Below, piece after piece: positions 6,462 to 15,600 of a stretch of 23,695 nt of DNA. Origin of the DNA: a virus. A program made the translations under genes and the position numbers. Positions within the stretch are counted from its first letter, which is position 1; the number at the start of each line of letters is the position of its first letter. The notes beneath the pieces were generated by a model, which did not search any database, had not been told where the DNA came from, and saw only the letters and a program-made list of their open reading frames with translations. The stretch is from IMG/VR virus record IMGVR_UViG_3300017598_000324, positions 1 through 23,695 of that record; one strand, given 5' to 3'.

Positions 6462-9051
6462 CCCTAAAGAAAACTTATATGTTGCTGCTGGATCGGTAGA
6501 CCCGAAACTTAACCCTGAGATAGTTACAGGGCCGAATTACGAAGGCTTGAAGCCCTTGGGAGATCCTTATTTTAGCGTTCCTTTCAGGGGTGGGGCCACG
6601 ACCCGGAGAGACAGGGCGCAGTTACAATCCGGTGAATACTCAATGGTTCAGAACATGAGAGGTAGACACCCTGGATTTGTCAAAAGGAAAGGTTGCGCTA
6701 AGTTTCATTCTACCCATGATTCAAATTATCAGGTAGTGACTCTCTACCAGTTTAAGAAAAACCGTGTATCTGACACTCACTTTTATGCTCAGATGAGTGA
6801 TGGGGATGTCCTTGAATCAACAAATGCTCCTCCATCAATTATAACGGGAGCTTTCGGTTCAGTTACTTTACATGCTGGAACATCAAGCGGTATGATACCT
6901 GCATCCTGGGGCAGTTTAAGAGACATGATGATTTACTCGAACGGTAGCGACCAACATCAGATAGTGGGTGGCACAGGGTCGTATATCAGTCGGTTTATTG
7001 TCCATGACGATCCAAGCGCCGCACCCGGGGATTTCCCCTCTCTTGGGTACGATTATACAAACGAGGTGACAGACGGTAGCACTTCAACTCATGCCCCGTT
7101 GGACGCTTTAGAAGATCTTGCGAATGATTTCGAGTGCGTTTTCATTATGACACCAATCCCAATAGAGTCCTTATATGTTACTATGGGGTCTAACGTTAAT
7201 GCTGTCGTTGACGCTGATGATGATTTGGAAGTCCATTATTGGGACGGTACGGCATGGGCGGCGGTTTCTAATTTAAGTGACGGAACGGAAACTGGTGATA
7301 AAAAATTCGCTCAGAGTGGCGAAATATCATGGGATACTCCATCGGACGAATATGAAAGGTTCTTATATGGTCAGAACGGGTTTTGGTACAGATTGAGTCT
7401 TTCGGATGGCTCTGACAATTTAAGTGCTTCAGTAGACATTACAAAGGTAACATACGGGTCTTCTAATGATACTAATAAGGCCCAAGACCTTCAAAATGTT
7501 TGGGATGGTGTTAGAACCCCTGCGGTTGAGGTTCAATTATACGAGAATACCGATGGGGTTTATTATACTTTTAGCTCATCTGCTGCGGAAATTGATGATA
7601 TGGAAGCAACTAATGACATCCTTTATTTCTCATCGGCTGACCCAATTTGCGGATTTTATGTTGATGTTGGGAACACTCCGAACACGGGAACGACTGCGAC
7701 ATTAACGGTTTCTTACTGGAACGGAAAGGCTTGGGCCGCAGCAACCGTAATTAATGATGGATCCGGAGGATTCGCTCAATCTGGATGGGTGTTGCTTAAC
7801 AGGCACACCCAAGAACCCACACAGTTTAACAACCTGCAATATAAGGCATATTGGTATAAGATTACAACCAACCAGACCCTTTCATCGGACGTAATTATTG
7901 GCATTTCCTGTATGCCGTTCTTTGAAATATCAGACTTGGGTTCTATAGGATATTGTAATGCTGTTTGGCGAGAACGTGCATGTTACACCTTTGGTTGGTT
8001 TGGAGAATATCTGTATGTATCCTCATCGGGGAATGCCCTTGCTTTAAACGGTAGTGATTACGGTATTTTAAAAGCTGGTGATGGTCGATCCAACCGTGTC
8101 GTTGCTGCAGAAAAGTTCCAGAACGAATTAATGGTATGGCAAGAGGAGACTGGTGTCGAAGGTGGTTGCACTACATTGTTTGAAGGTTACTCTCCGCTTA
8201 CGTTCGGTAAGTTAGTCCTATCATCCAGAATAGGCGCCATGAACGCTAAATCTGTAACCGTAGTGGATGGTGTTATAACGTCTGTTGGGTCGGATGAAGG
8301 GTCAAGCGAGAAAACCCTTGCGTTCTGGATATCAAGGTACGGAGTCTGCGTAAGTGACGGGAATAACGTGACTATTATATCAGACCCGATAAACAATTAT
8401 TTCGACTTGAACGAAACTGAATGCATAACAAGGGGAAAGGAGGATGAACATTGGTTGGCTTATGATTCTTCAGAGAACGTTATTAGAATCGGGCTTGCTA
8501 CTGCAGGTGCACTCGTCCCGAATATTTTCCCTGTTTTTGATTTAATAGACAATGTTTGGTATTTTGACAGCCTTGCCCAACCGTTGTCCTGTATGTGCGA
8601 ATGTTCTGCTGGATCTGCAAAGGCAGCCGGTGGCGGCAGTGTTGATGCCCCTATTATTCAACTAGGTGGTGCTACAGGTGGCGGTACAGATGATGGTTTT
8701 GTGTATTTATTAAATTACGGCACTAACGATGTTTCAACCGCAATTGACAGTTATGTGCAGATGGAACTAAACGCATTCGGGGAGTACATGCTTTTACGGG
8801 AGATGCTTGTCAGGGCAAAAGCTCAAACAGGGAATCTCGATATTACCATTACAAAAAATGCACTGTCAGGCGTTGCGAAAACCGCATATTCAACAGCGGC
8901 AGAAACAACCAGCCATATTGTTAGAAGGCACAGGATAAACACGAACATAACCGACCAGCTGATTTCGTTAAAGTTTCAGGGTGATGGAGCAAGCGAGTCG
9001 TTATCATTGTATGATTTAGCCTTGCGATTGTATCTTGTGGGTGAACGATGA
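6451..9051 (+). CDS. Large tail hub/nozzle-like structural protein
   Basis: This 866-residue protein is beta-rich throughout, as expected of the tail hub or nozzle proteins that follow adaptors in short-tailed phages. The N-terminus (YFSVPFRGGATTRRDRAQL, then QNMRGRHPGFVKRKG) resembles proteins that thread through a ring. The middle contains two copies of a sandwich-like module, marked by HYWDGTAWAAVS at residues 262-273 and SYWNGKAWAAAT at residues 421-432, each followed by a FAQSG motif and a WYRL or WYKI strand. The C-terminal third has propeller-like strands (VNDG/SDG turns) and a final LYDLALRLYLVGER strand. The ATG at 6451 is preferred over 6439 because it follows a GATGAG sequence at better spacing. 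The family assignment rests on gene order and architecture, not on a named profile. Confidence 0.7.
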   Translation: MADNPKENLYVAAGSVDPKLNPEIVTGPNYEGLKPLGDPYFSVPFRGGATTRRDRAQLQSGEYSMVQNMRGRHPGFVKRKGCAKFHSTHDSNYQVVTLYQFKKNRVSDTHFYAQMSDGDVLESTNAPPSIITGAFGSVTLHAGTSSGMIPASWGSLRDMMIYSNGSDQHQIVGGTGSYISRFIVHDDPSAAPGDFPSLGYDYTNEVTDGSTSTHAPLDALEDLANDFECVFIMTPIPIESLYVTMGSNVNAVVDADDDLEVHYWDGTAWAAVSNLSDGTETGDKKFAQSGEISWDTPSDEYERFLYGQNGFWYRLSLSDGSDNLSASVDITKVTYGSSNDTNKAQDLQNVWDGVRTPAVEVQLYENTDGVYYTFSSSAAEIDDMEATNDILYFSSADPICGFYVDVGNTPNTGTTATLTVSYWNGKAWAAATVINDGSGGFAQSGWVLLNRHTQEPTQFNNLQYKAYWYKITTNQTLSSDVIIGISCMPFFEISDLGSIGYCNAVWRERACYTFGWFGEYLYVSSSGNALALNGSDYGILKAGDGRSNRVVAAEKFQNELMVWQEETGVEGGCTTLFEGYSPLTFGKLVLSSRIGAMNAKSVTVVDGVITSVGSDEGSSEKTLAFWISRYGVCVSDGNNVTIISDPINNYFDLNETECITRGKEDEHWLAYDSSENVIRIGLATAGALVPNIFPVFDLIDNVWYFDSLAQPLSCMCECSAGSAKAAGGGSVDAPIIQLGGATGGGTDDGFVYLLNYGTNDVSTAIDSYVQMELNAFGEYMLLREMLVRAKAQTGNLDITITKNALSGVAKTAYSTAAETTSHIVRRHRINTNITDQLISLKFQGDGASESLSLYDLALRLYLVGER

Positions 9052-9290
9052 ATTTATTTAAAAAGAAGAAAAAGAAACGCAGAACCGATGCTATCCCGGT
9101 GGAAGTCTTGGAGAATCGCCGGGAGGTAAAGAACTGGAAGGAACGGTTTTTCGAGGTCAAGAAAATAGTTGATGAACCTAATTTAGTTCCCCCGGAAGTG
9201 ATTTTTGGCAAACGCCCGAAACTCGCAACGGATTATTTCAGGGAATTACCAGAATTTCAGTATGGCAAAAAAAACGTCAATAAAAGATAG
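9048..9290 (+). CDS. Small basic phage protein (80 residues)
   Basis: The start overlaps the tail-hub stop in an ATGA junction. The N-terminus is strongly basic (MNLFKKKKKKRR) and the rest is charged with short hydrophobic stretches (VLENRREVKNWKERFFEVKK). It may bind nucleic acid, an acidic partner or a membrane surface, but no family is recognised. The last 29 bases overlap the cysteine-rich gene in another frame, and an A8 run lies inside this overlap (9267-9274). Confidence 0.65.
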   Translation: MNLFKKKKKKRRTDAIPVEVLENRREVKNWKERFFEVKKIVDEPNLVPPEVIFGKRPKLATDYFRELPEFQYGKKNVNKR

Positions 9291-10407
9291 CGCAGAGCTT
9301 CAGCCTCAACGTGGGTTAAAGCGTCTTTATGCCTTAACAAGAGGCATCAGTCATAGAATGGCGATGAAGATGCGACCTGCAAAAGATGACCCGAACTATT
9401 GGTTTAAGAAACAATCAGAGTTTGACAAACCGTACAAAGGAAGATCCCACCCGGATGTGGAATACAGCTTTGATTTCCCAAACTTGACATTCGGTTGGCC
9501 TGATTTTGGTGGGGATGTAACGCCTGGGTATTACGATGATTTGGATAAACTTAATTGGAACGCTAATTTTTATTGCAGCATATCCCCTTGCTATTGTGAA
9601 GGGACTGAAAAATGCTTTGATTCTGGTTGCACTTGGAGAGTCGTAGCTGTTGAAGTTGTAGAAGGAAGAATATCAGTAAGTGGAACGAATAGGATCTGCA
9701 TTAAAGGGGAAACAGGTTATGAGGGAACTGCTGAGATACGAATTATTCAAGCGTTCGGGCCTGGGGAATTAACTGATGGTCGCACTATTTATGGAAACCA
9801 ATATGTTTTTGTCCCTCCGTGTGATGAGGACGAATGCTGTGCGTGTAGCGGGAATGAGTTAATAAACTACACGTCTCAGACAATGACAGTTAGCACAAGT
9901 GACACCTTAACCATTACGAACCAATCCGCAGGAAACGATTGTTATGCATGGGAAATATCTGGAAGTGGCTTTGCTTTTGATGGAACTGATGGATCACAAA
10001 CAACGGCAGAGGGAGGTTCGGTAACGCTTTATGCTCCTTCAGCAAACGCAGAATGCACACATTCAGGAACAACGGTTTCTCTTTTGTGTAGTGGGAACGT
10101 TATTGATACTGTTTCGTTTTCCGTATCGGCTGCAGGACATGATCCCAATGCAGTTGCCTATGTCGATTGCCCCCCGTGTAGTTATCGACCAGGGGGCGCT
10201 GCGTGTGCCTGGGTGCATGATTGGTACTGTGTTTGTGGGCGTTATAATTGTTACGGAACTTACGTAAATTCTGGAAATTATTGCTGTGTAGGCAATTCAG
10301 AGGCAGACTGTCAAGCATGTGCTGCTCAATCTGTATGTAACGCAACAAACGATATAAGAAGTGCCCCACGAATAACAGCTGGATGCTGTCCTGAAGCGGT
10401 GGCTTAA
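9262..10407 (+). CDS. Cysteine-rich virion protein with Ig-like segment
   Basis: This 381-residue protein has about 26 cysteines. A basic N-terminal region is followed by an aromatic stretch (WFKKQSEFDKPY; FPNLTFGWPDFGG). A first Cys cluster (CSISPCYCEGTEKC) precedes a beta-sandwich-like region. A second cluster (CDEDECCAC) leads into an Ig-like segment at about residues 195-290 (YTSQTMTVSTSDTLTITN; DCYAWEISGSG; LYAPSANAEC). The last 80 residues hold 13 cysteines, including CC pairs. No signal peptide is seen, so disulfides or metal sites would form in the particle or after release. The ATG at 9262 was chosen over an upstream TTG because the sequence before it looks non-coding. It is probably a tail or surface component; the function is not recognised. 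Confidence 0.7.
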   Translation: MAKKTSIKDSAELQPQRGLKRLYALTRGISHRMAMKMRPAKDDPNYWFKKQSEFDKPYKGRSHPDVEYSFDFPNLTFGWPDFGGDVTPGYYDDLDKLNWNANFYCSISPCYCEGTEKCFDSGCTWRVVAVEVVEGRISVSGTNRICIKGETGYEGTAEIRIIQAFGPGELTDGRTIYGNQYVFVPPCDEDECCACSGNELINYTSQTMTVSTSDTLTITNQSAGNDCYAWEISGSGFAFDGTDGSQTTAEGGSVTLYAPSANAECTHSGTTVSLLCSGNVIDTVSFSVSAAGHDPNAVAYVDCPPCSYRPGGAACAWVHDWYCVCGRYNCYGTYVNSGNYCCVGNSEADCQACAAQSVCNATNDIRSAPRITAGCCPEAVA

Positions 10408-10409
10408 TT

Positions 10410-10835
10410 ATGAAAAGAATGTCAAGACAAGAGTTTTTGGAAAGAAATCAAGCTGAAATGAGGGCAAGAAAGATATACGTTCCTCATATCACAAAAAATA
10501 TATCGATTTCTTTTGATATATACATAAGGGTTTTAGCAGAACAGGAGCATGATCGTTTTATTAATAATGCGACAACGAGGAGAAGTCCTATAGACGGGTA
10601 CATAAGGCCGAAATGCCCGGAATGCGACACAAACTTTATGTTAAGGATTATTGCTGAACCAAAAGGCAAAAACAATGTTCATGGTTATAAAACTTGTTGG
10701 GAATGTCCGATTTGTGGGCATGAAGAATATAGCACAAGAACCATTAATGACTGGATAAAAGAATTAAAGATGGAAGAAAATACCCGCAAGGAAAGAGACG
10801 CTTATCCATGGGGGTGTTGGAAAACAATAGAATAG
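10410..10835 (+). CDS. Zinc-ribbon phage protein
   Basis: This 141-residue protein has C69-X2-C72 (KCPECD) paired with C96/C99 and C102 (TCWECPICGHEE), a layout typical of a zinc ribbon. The N-terminal 65 residues are helical and charged; the C-terminal tail is also charged and ends with a PWGCW phrase. It begins two bases after the stop of the cysteine-rich gene. The AGGAG site of the following gene overlaps its own stop codon region. A structural or assembly role is likely from context; nucleic-acid binding is possible but not shown. Confidence 0.72.
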   Translation: MKRMSRQEFLERNQAEMRARKIYVPHITKNISISFDIYIRVLAEQEHDRFINNATTRRSPIDGYIRPKCPECDTNFMLRIIAEPKGKNNVHGYKTCWECPICGHEEYSTRTINDWIKELKMEENTRKERDAYPWGCWKTIE

Positions 10836-10845
10836 GAGTAAGAAA

Positions 10846-11529
10846 ATGGCTACCAATTATGATTCATTACCTGGATATGGAACGACTCAAACAAAAATTG
10901 CGAATCTTCAAAGGGGGAAAAGATCTGCTCAAAGCGATAGAGATTGGGCGAGTTTTGGGAAGAACCTTAGCGGACGTACAAGCGTTCCGGATCCTCGCGG
11001 CGGTGGGCCAGGAATGGAAATTCGTGGTGGTCGTGTTGTTCAAACTTCAGCCTCTCGTCCATGGTGGGAAACAGAAGCAGAGGGGGGGGCTGTTGGATAT
11101 GGTATGCCATTGGGAGTTACTCCAAGTCGTGAAAACATCTCACGCCCAACGGCCCCGACTATGCCGACCTTTAAAGCACCGACTTATGATGAAGGGGAAG
11201 TCAAGTCTCTCGCCCGTAAGCATTCTGCACCTCAACTCACAAAGTTAAGGGAAGCAGTCCAAACTGCCACCTCTGCAAGCAGGTTTGAGAACCCGAACGT
11301 TCAGAGAATGACGCTAAGAAGCGCCCTCGCCGGCTACGGTGAAGGGTTGGGGGCTGTTACCGGGGCTGCTGATGAATCCGCAAGGCGTGAATACGGACAA
11401 AGGTATGCGCTTGAACAGCAAGAGGCTTTGACAAATTATCAAGCCCAAAGAGCTGTAGTCATGCAAGATTGGCAAAATGCTTGGAGCCAATATAACCGTG
11501 CTTTAGATATGAGTACACCGAGATATTAG
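10846..11529 (+). CDS. Probable internal virion protein, small
   Basis: This is a 227-residue protein with AGGAG at 10834-10838. The N-terminal half is low-complexity and flexible, rich in Gly, Pro, Ser and Arg (PDPRGGGPGMEIRGGRVV). The C-terminal half is helical and rich in Ala, Gln and Arg (EGEVKSLARKHSAPQLTKLREA; YALEQQEALTNYQAQRAV). It sits directly before two larger helical proteins, an arrangement seen for the internal, ejected proteins of short-tailed phages. No enzyme motif is visible. A run of eight G residues (11082-11089) lies in the flexible part and could cause slippage or sequencing error. Confidence 0.6.
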   Translation: MATNYDSLPGYGTTQTKIANLQRGKRSAQSDRDWASFGKNLSGRTSVPDPRGGGPGMEIRGGRVVQTSASRPWWETEAEGGAVGYGMPLGVTPSRENISRPTAPTMPTFKAPTYDEGEVKSLARKHSAPQLTKLREAVQTATSASRFENPNVQRMTLRSALAGYGEGLGAVTGAADESARREYGQRYALEQQEALTNYQAQRAVVMQDWQNAWSQYNRALDMSTPRY

Positions 11530-11538
11530 GGGGGTAAG

Positions 11539-12666
11539 ATGCCTAAATCACAAGAGTATATCGATTCGTGGAATAGATCAAGAAGGGTGGGAGAGTATGA
11601 CCCTGACTTTGATTTTCTGAAAGAGCAAGAGGCTTTTGCTTATCCCGAGGTAGGATCTGAGGAAGGCCCTGCGGCTATCGGTGGAATGCCTGACGTTTCC
11701 CCTACGGGTGATGTGGGTGGTGGAAACACTTTAAGGGATTACATCGAAAGAATGAGAGCAGAAGGCAAAACACCGACTTTTACAAATATCGAGGGATCGA
11801 GCGCTTTTTCTGATATGCCAGAGGAAGATGTTTACACGGAACCTGAATACCGTGAAGGGCCGATGGGACAAATGACGGATTTACGCCCGAAACCCCCTGA
11901 AGGTGCTGTCCCTACCGTGTTTGATCGTGAAAAATTCCTCGAATCTGCTATGCAACAGGTTGGTAATCCAAATGAGTTTAATACTGAAAAAGAACTCCAA
12001 AAACAGATGATAACACAGGAACCTGATGCGTTTGAAAGGCTATTCGGATATAATGTTTCTTGGGAGGACAGAGACAAAATAGGTGATGAAGCCAACCGAA
12101 GATGGCAAGCTGAACAATTGAAATTAAGGGCAAGAAAACGGGCAGAGCTTAAAGAGCAAAAAATTAATATGGTGAATAGGCTTAATCAAATGATGCAAAT
12201 GTTTGATGCAAAAGCCGAACATACAAGAAGGATGAGGGAGGCTGAACGCACAAGAACAAAAGAAGTCCTAACCGCCATGACAGAAGCCGAAGAAAAGAAA
12301 CAGAAGCAACTTGATGATGATCTTGGAAAACGTTCTGAATTAATTCAGGAAAGAGATGCCATTAAACTGGATGTGCTTGACCGTGGGGAAGAAGTCCCGA
12401 ACGATGTTAAGGCTATTGCAGCTTCATCAGTTAAGGCCATAGAGGATCAAATCGCTCGTATTGAGAAAAGAATTGCTAAAAATCAACCAAAACAGAAAGA
12501 GAAAGAAGGTTCAAAGGTTCTTGATCGTGAATCTGTGAAGCCGTTTATCAAACAGGCAAGAGATAAATTTACAAAAGACGGTCGGTCAAAAGAATGGATA
12601 GCAGCGAATAAAGAAACCGTTACAGCATTCGCTAGAAAACTTGCAAAACAAGCAGGGTATAAATAA
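11539..12666 (+). CDS. Probable internal virion protein with coiled coil
   Basis: This is a 375-residue protein preceded by AGGGGGG at 11528-11534. The first 115 residues are acidic and proline-rich and are probably disordered. From about residue 160 to 320 it is almost entirely charged helix and coiled coil (KLRARKRAELKEQKINMVN; ERTRTKEVLTAMTEAEEKK). The C-terminal 45 residues are basic and helical (FIKQARDKFTKDGRSKEW). It overlaps the following 1094-residue gene by one base (TAATG). By architecture and position it may be an ejected core protein or a scaffold for the larger neighbour. No family is recognised. Confidence 0.6.
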   Translation: MPKSQEYIDSWNRSRRVGEYDPDFDFLKEQEAFAYPEVGSEEGPAAIGGMPDVSPTGDVGGGNTLRDYIERMRAEGKTPTFTNIEGSSAFSDMPEEDVYTEPEYREGPMGQMTDLRPKPPEGAVPTVFDREKFLESAMQQVGNPNEFNTEKELQKQMITQEPDAFERLFGYNVSWEDRDKIGDEANRRWQAEQLKLRARKRAELKEQKINMVNRLNQMMQMFDAKAEHTRRMREAERTRTKEVLTAMTEAEEKKQKQLDDDLGKRSELIQERDAIKLDVLDRGEEVPNDVKAIAASSVKAIEDQIARIEKRIAKNQPKQKEKEGSKVLDRESVKPFIKQARDKFTKDGRSKEWIAANKETVTAFARKLAKQAGYK

Positions 12667-15600
12667 TGGATTTATTTGATCAAGCATTTGACGAGGAATT
12701 CGGCTCTCAGGACGTAAGTGGTTTGCCTGAAGGATACGACATATTTGATTCGGTGTTTGACGAGGAGTTTGGTGGAATCGGAACCGATCAATACCCGGAA
12801 GTCGGTAAGAGATTTGCTGATCTTGTCGCTCCTTCTTCTTCTATAGTTCCTTTCTCGGTAATCGCCAGGGCTGTTCGTTCTGGATGGGGGAAAGCATACG
12901 AAAAAGGATGGGTCCCATTAACTCCTGAAAGAGGCGCTGGAAAAGCGGTTGAGTCTCTTAAAGAGATGGTGAGATTTCCAACTGTAGGAAGCCTTGCAGC
13001 AATTGAATCCGCAGGGAAAAGTATGCAGGAAGAAAGACGGCAAATGAATTTCCCTGAATTATACGCAAGCCTGTCTCCTGTAGATCGATCAATGATTGGG
13101 CCGATGATAAGTGATGCAGAGCTAAGAAAAGGGATGCCGTTGTCAATGGATGAAAAGCGTGAAATTGCATCCACGTTTAACGAAGGGAAAACAGAAGACT
13201 ATATTGAAAATGCCAAGAAAGCCCGTGAGTTTATCCAGAAAAAGCTAAAGACAGATCCCGCTTATTTAAAATCTACCGGGTACATCGAAGATGCCATTGG
13301 TGTCGGTGGACAGGTTGGAGGGGCGATTCTTGCGAGTGTCGTTGCCGGTCCTTGGGCTGGCGGTACGTTCATGGGGGCGTACATTGCCGGGGCTACTTAT
13401 GAAAATCTCACAGAGCAGGGGGTTGAGCCTGACCGGGCTATTAAGTGGGGAATTGCTAATGGTATAATGCAAGCGCCTTTTGAGGCATTTGGATTGTCGA
13501 AAGTCGCAAAATTATTCAAGGCAAGAAAGGCTTTGTTCCAGGCTGTTAAAGATCTTGGTTTCGCTGGTCTTGCGGAATGGACAACAGAGTTTATTCAGGC
13601 AATACCCGAATCGATTACGGATATATTTGCTAAAAATCCTGATAAAACTGCTCTTGAGAATTGGACACAGGTTTATAAAGATTTACCCAAAACTTTAAAA
13701 CAAGGGATGTATGAAGGTTTGGTTGTTCTTCCTTGGACAATGTTTTTCGGTGCGGGTGGTATTGCAAGAGGTGTTCATATTGATAAATGGGAAAAATATG
13801 CTGTTAATTATTTAAATGATGAAACAAAGGCAGAATGGGAACGCATTCAAAAACTTCCTGAGTCCGAAATGAGTCAAGGTGATAAATATCAATGGCTACA
13901 AGATCAAGCGAATGCTGCAAAACAAGCCGAAGACATTGAACAACCTACGATAGAGTCTCCTGATGGCGAAATAACCCCCGAAAAGCTAAAGGAATTGTAC
14001 GCAGCCGGTGAAATCTCTGACGCAGATTTAATCAAGACAAAGGAAACCCTGAAGGACTACCCTGAAGTTGTGGCAATGGTTGACGAGATTCTTGCAGGGA
14101 AACCGGAAGTCGGGGAGCCTGCGAAAGAGGACAATACAACCAACCGGTTAAACGCAATTGCCGATAAGATTGAAAAGGGTGAAACCGAATGGTCAAAAGA
14201 GGAACTTCAGGATCAGGCGATTTACACCGATGAGCTTGAAAAGATTCTTCAGGAACGTAAGGTCGAACCTGCGAAAGAGCCTGAAAAGCCTATTCCTGAA
14301 AAAGCACCAACAAGATTTGAAGGCGAACTTGACGAAGAACAACAAAGGCGTGAGATCAAGCGATTAGAGAAAGGCCCGTCCAAGGAAGAAATCGAGGCCC
14401 GAGCAAAAGAAACAATGGAGGCTGCGAGGAGGAGGCGTGAAGCCGAAGGAGTTGCAGAAAGGGCCGAGATAGACGATGCTAAGAAACGGTTAGATGAAAT
14501 CAAAAAGGGGAATATTTTAGCTTCTCAAAATGAAATCAATCGCTTGGAAGAAATCGCTAAAAAGAGAGAAAGGAAGGCTGAGGAGCCCGTTAAACCAGAA
14601 GAAGGCGAATTAAAAGAAGCTGGTAGATGGGTTGAAAAGAAAATTTCCCTTCCCCAAAAGGAAATAACGGAAGCTGTCGAAAAAGTTGAACCTGTTGAAA
14701 TTAAAGAAGAAAGAATTCCTGAAAAGGAAATAACCCCACCTGAAAAGGAAATTTCCCTTACTAAAGAACCGTGGAAAGGAATTCTTTATAGAGGAAGCAA
14801 TGTGACGGGAGGCCGTGGCAAATCCTATACAATTAGCGAAGATTATGCAAAAGGTTATGGGAAAAACATTAGACAAAACAAATTAAAGCCTGGCTCAAAG
14901 GTGCTTGTCCTTGCTGAATATGATGAAGGATTAAAGGGGTGGACTGACAATGAAAAAATGGATGAACATCGAACAGAAGGAGACTTTGCCCCAACCTATG
15001 CAAACTTTGATAGTAAAAAAGAAGAAGAACTTTTAAATAAAGGTTATGACGCTGTTGTTTTCGCTGATGAAGGTGAACTTGAAATAAGGATTTTAAATAA
15101 AGAATCAATAGAAAAACCGACTGAAGCTGTCATAAAAGAGGAAGTGGCTGAAAAACCCAAAGTCGAGGAAAAGCCCGAAATTGAATTTACCGGATGGATG
15201 GAAGGTTTTAAAGATAGACCCTCTTACCCACAATTTACATTTACAAAGGGTGAAATTCAAACAACTATTTCTCCCGAACAAATGGCGAGAGATTACGGCG
15301 TTAAGCCTGAAGATTTACCTAAATATCCTACGATTGAGGAATGGAAAGCAGAGGAAAAAAAGAAGTTTGACATGGTTCTTGAGAAAATAGAGGCGAAAGA
15401 ACCTTTAACTGACGAAGAAGCCATAATAAAAAACAGGCGTTATGCCGAACTTGAAGCTGAACTCGAAAAGCGCAAGACTGAAAAGGCGCCCACCCCACTG
15501 CAAAAAGCTGCTCAAGATGAATACGAACAACGGACTGGAATGGATATTTTTAGATCCGATACAATGATTGACAAAATATCCGAAAAGCTTGGATTGTCTT

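Noticed and set aside
9205-9261. TTG start extension of the cysteine-rich gene
   Set aside because: The added 19 residues overlap the previous gene and look non-coding; the ATG at 9262 is preferred.
10808-11248. Plus-strand open frame of 146 codons overlapping the small internal protein gene
   Set aside because: The overlapping frame at 10846 has AGGAG upstream and a protein with sensible composition; this one is basic, irregular and a shadow.
12788-13174. Minus-strand open frame of 128 codons
   Set aside because: It is antisense to the large internal protein gene and shows no motif; all supported genes are on the + strand.
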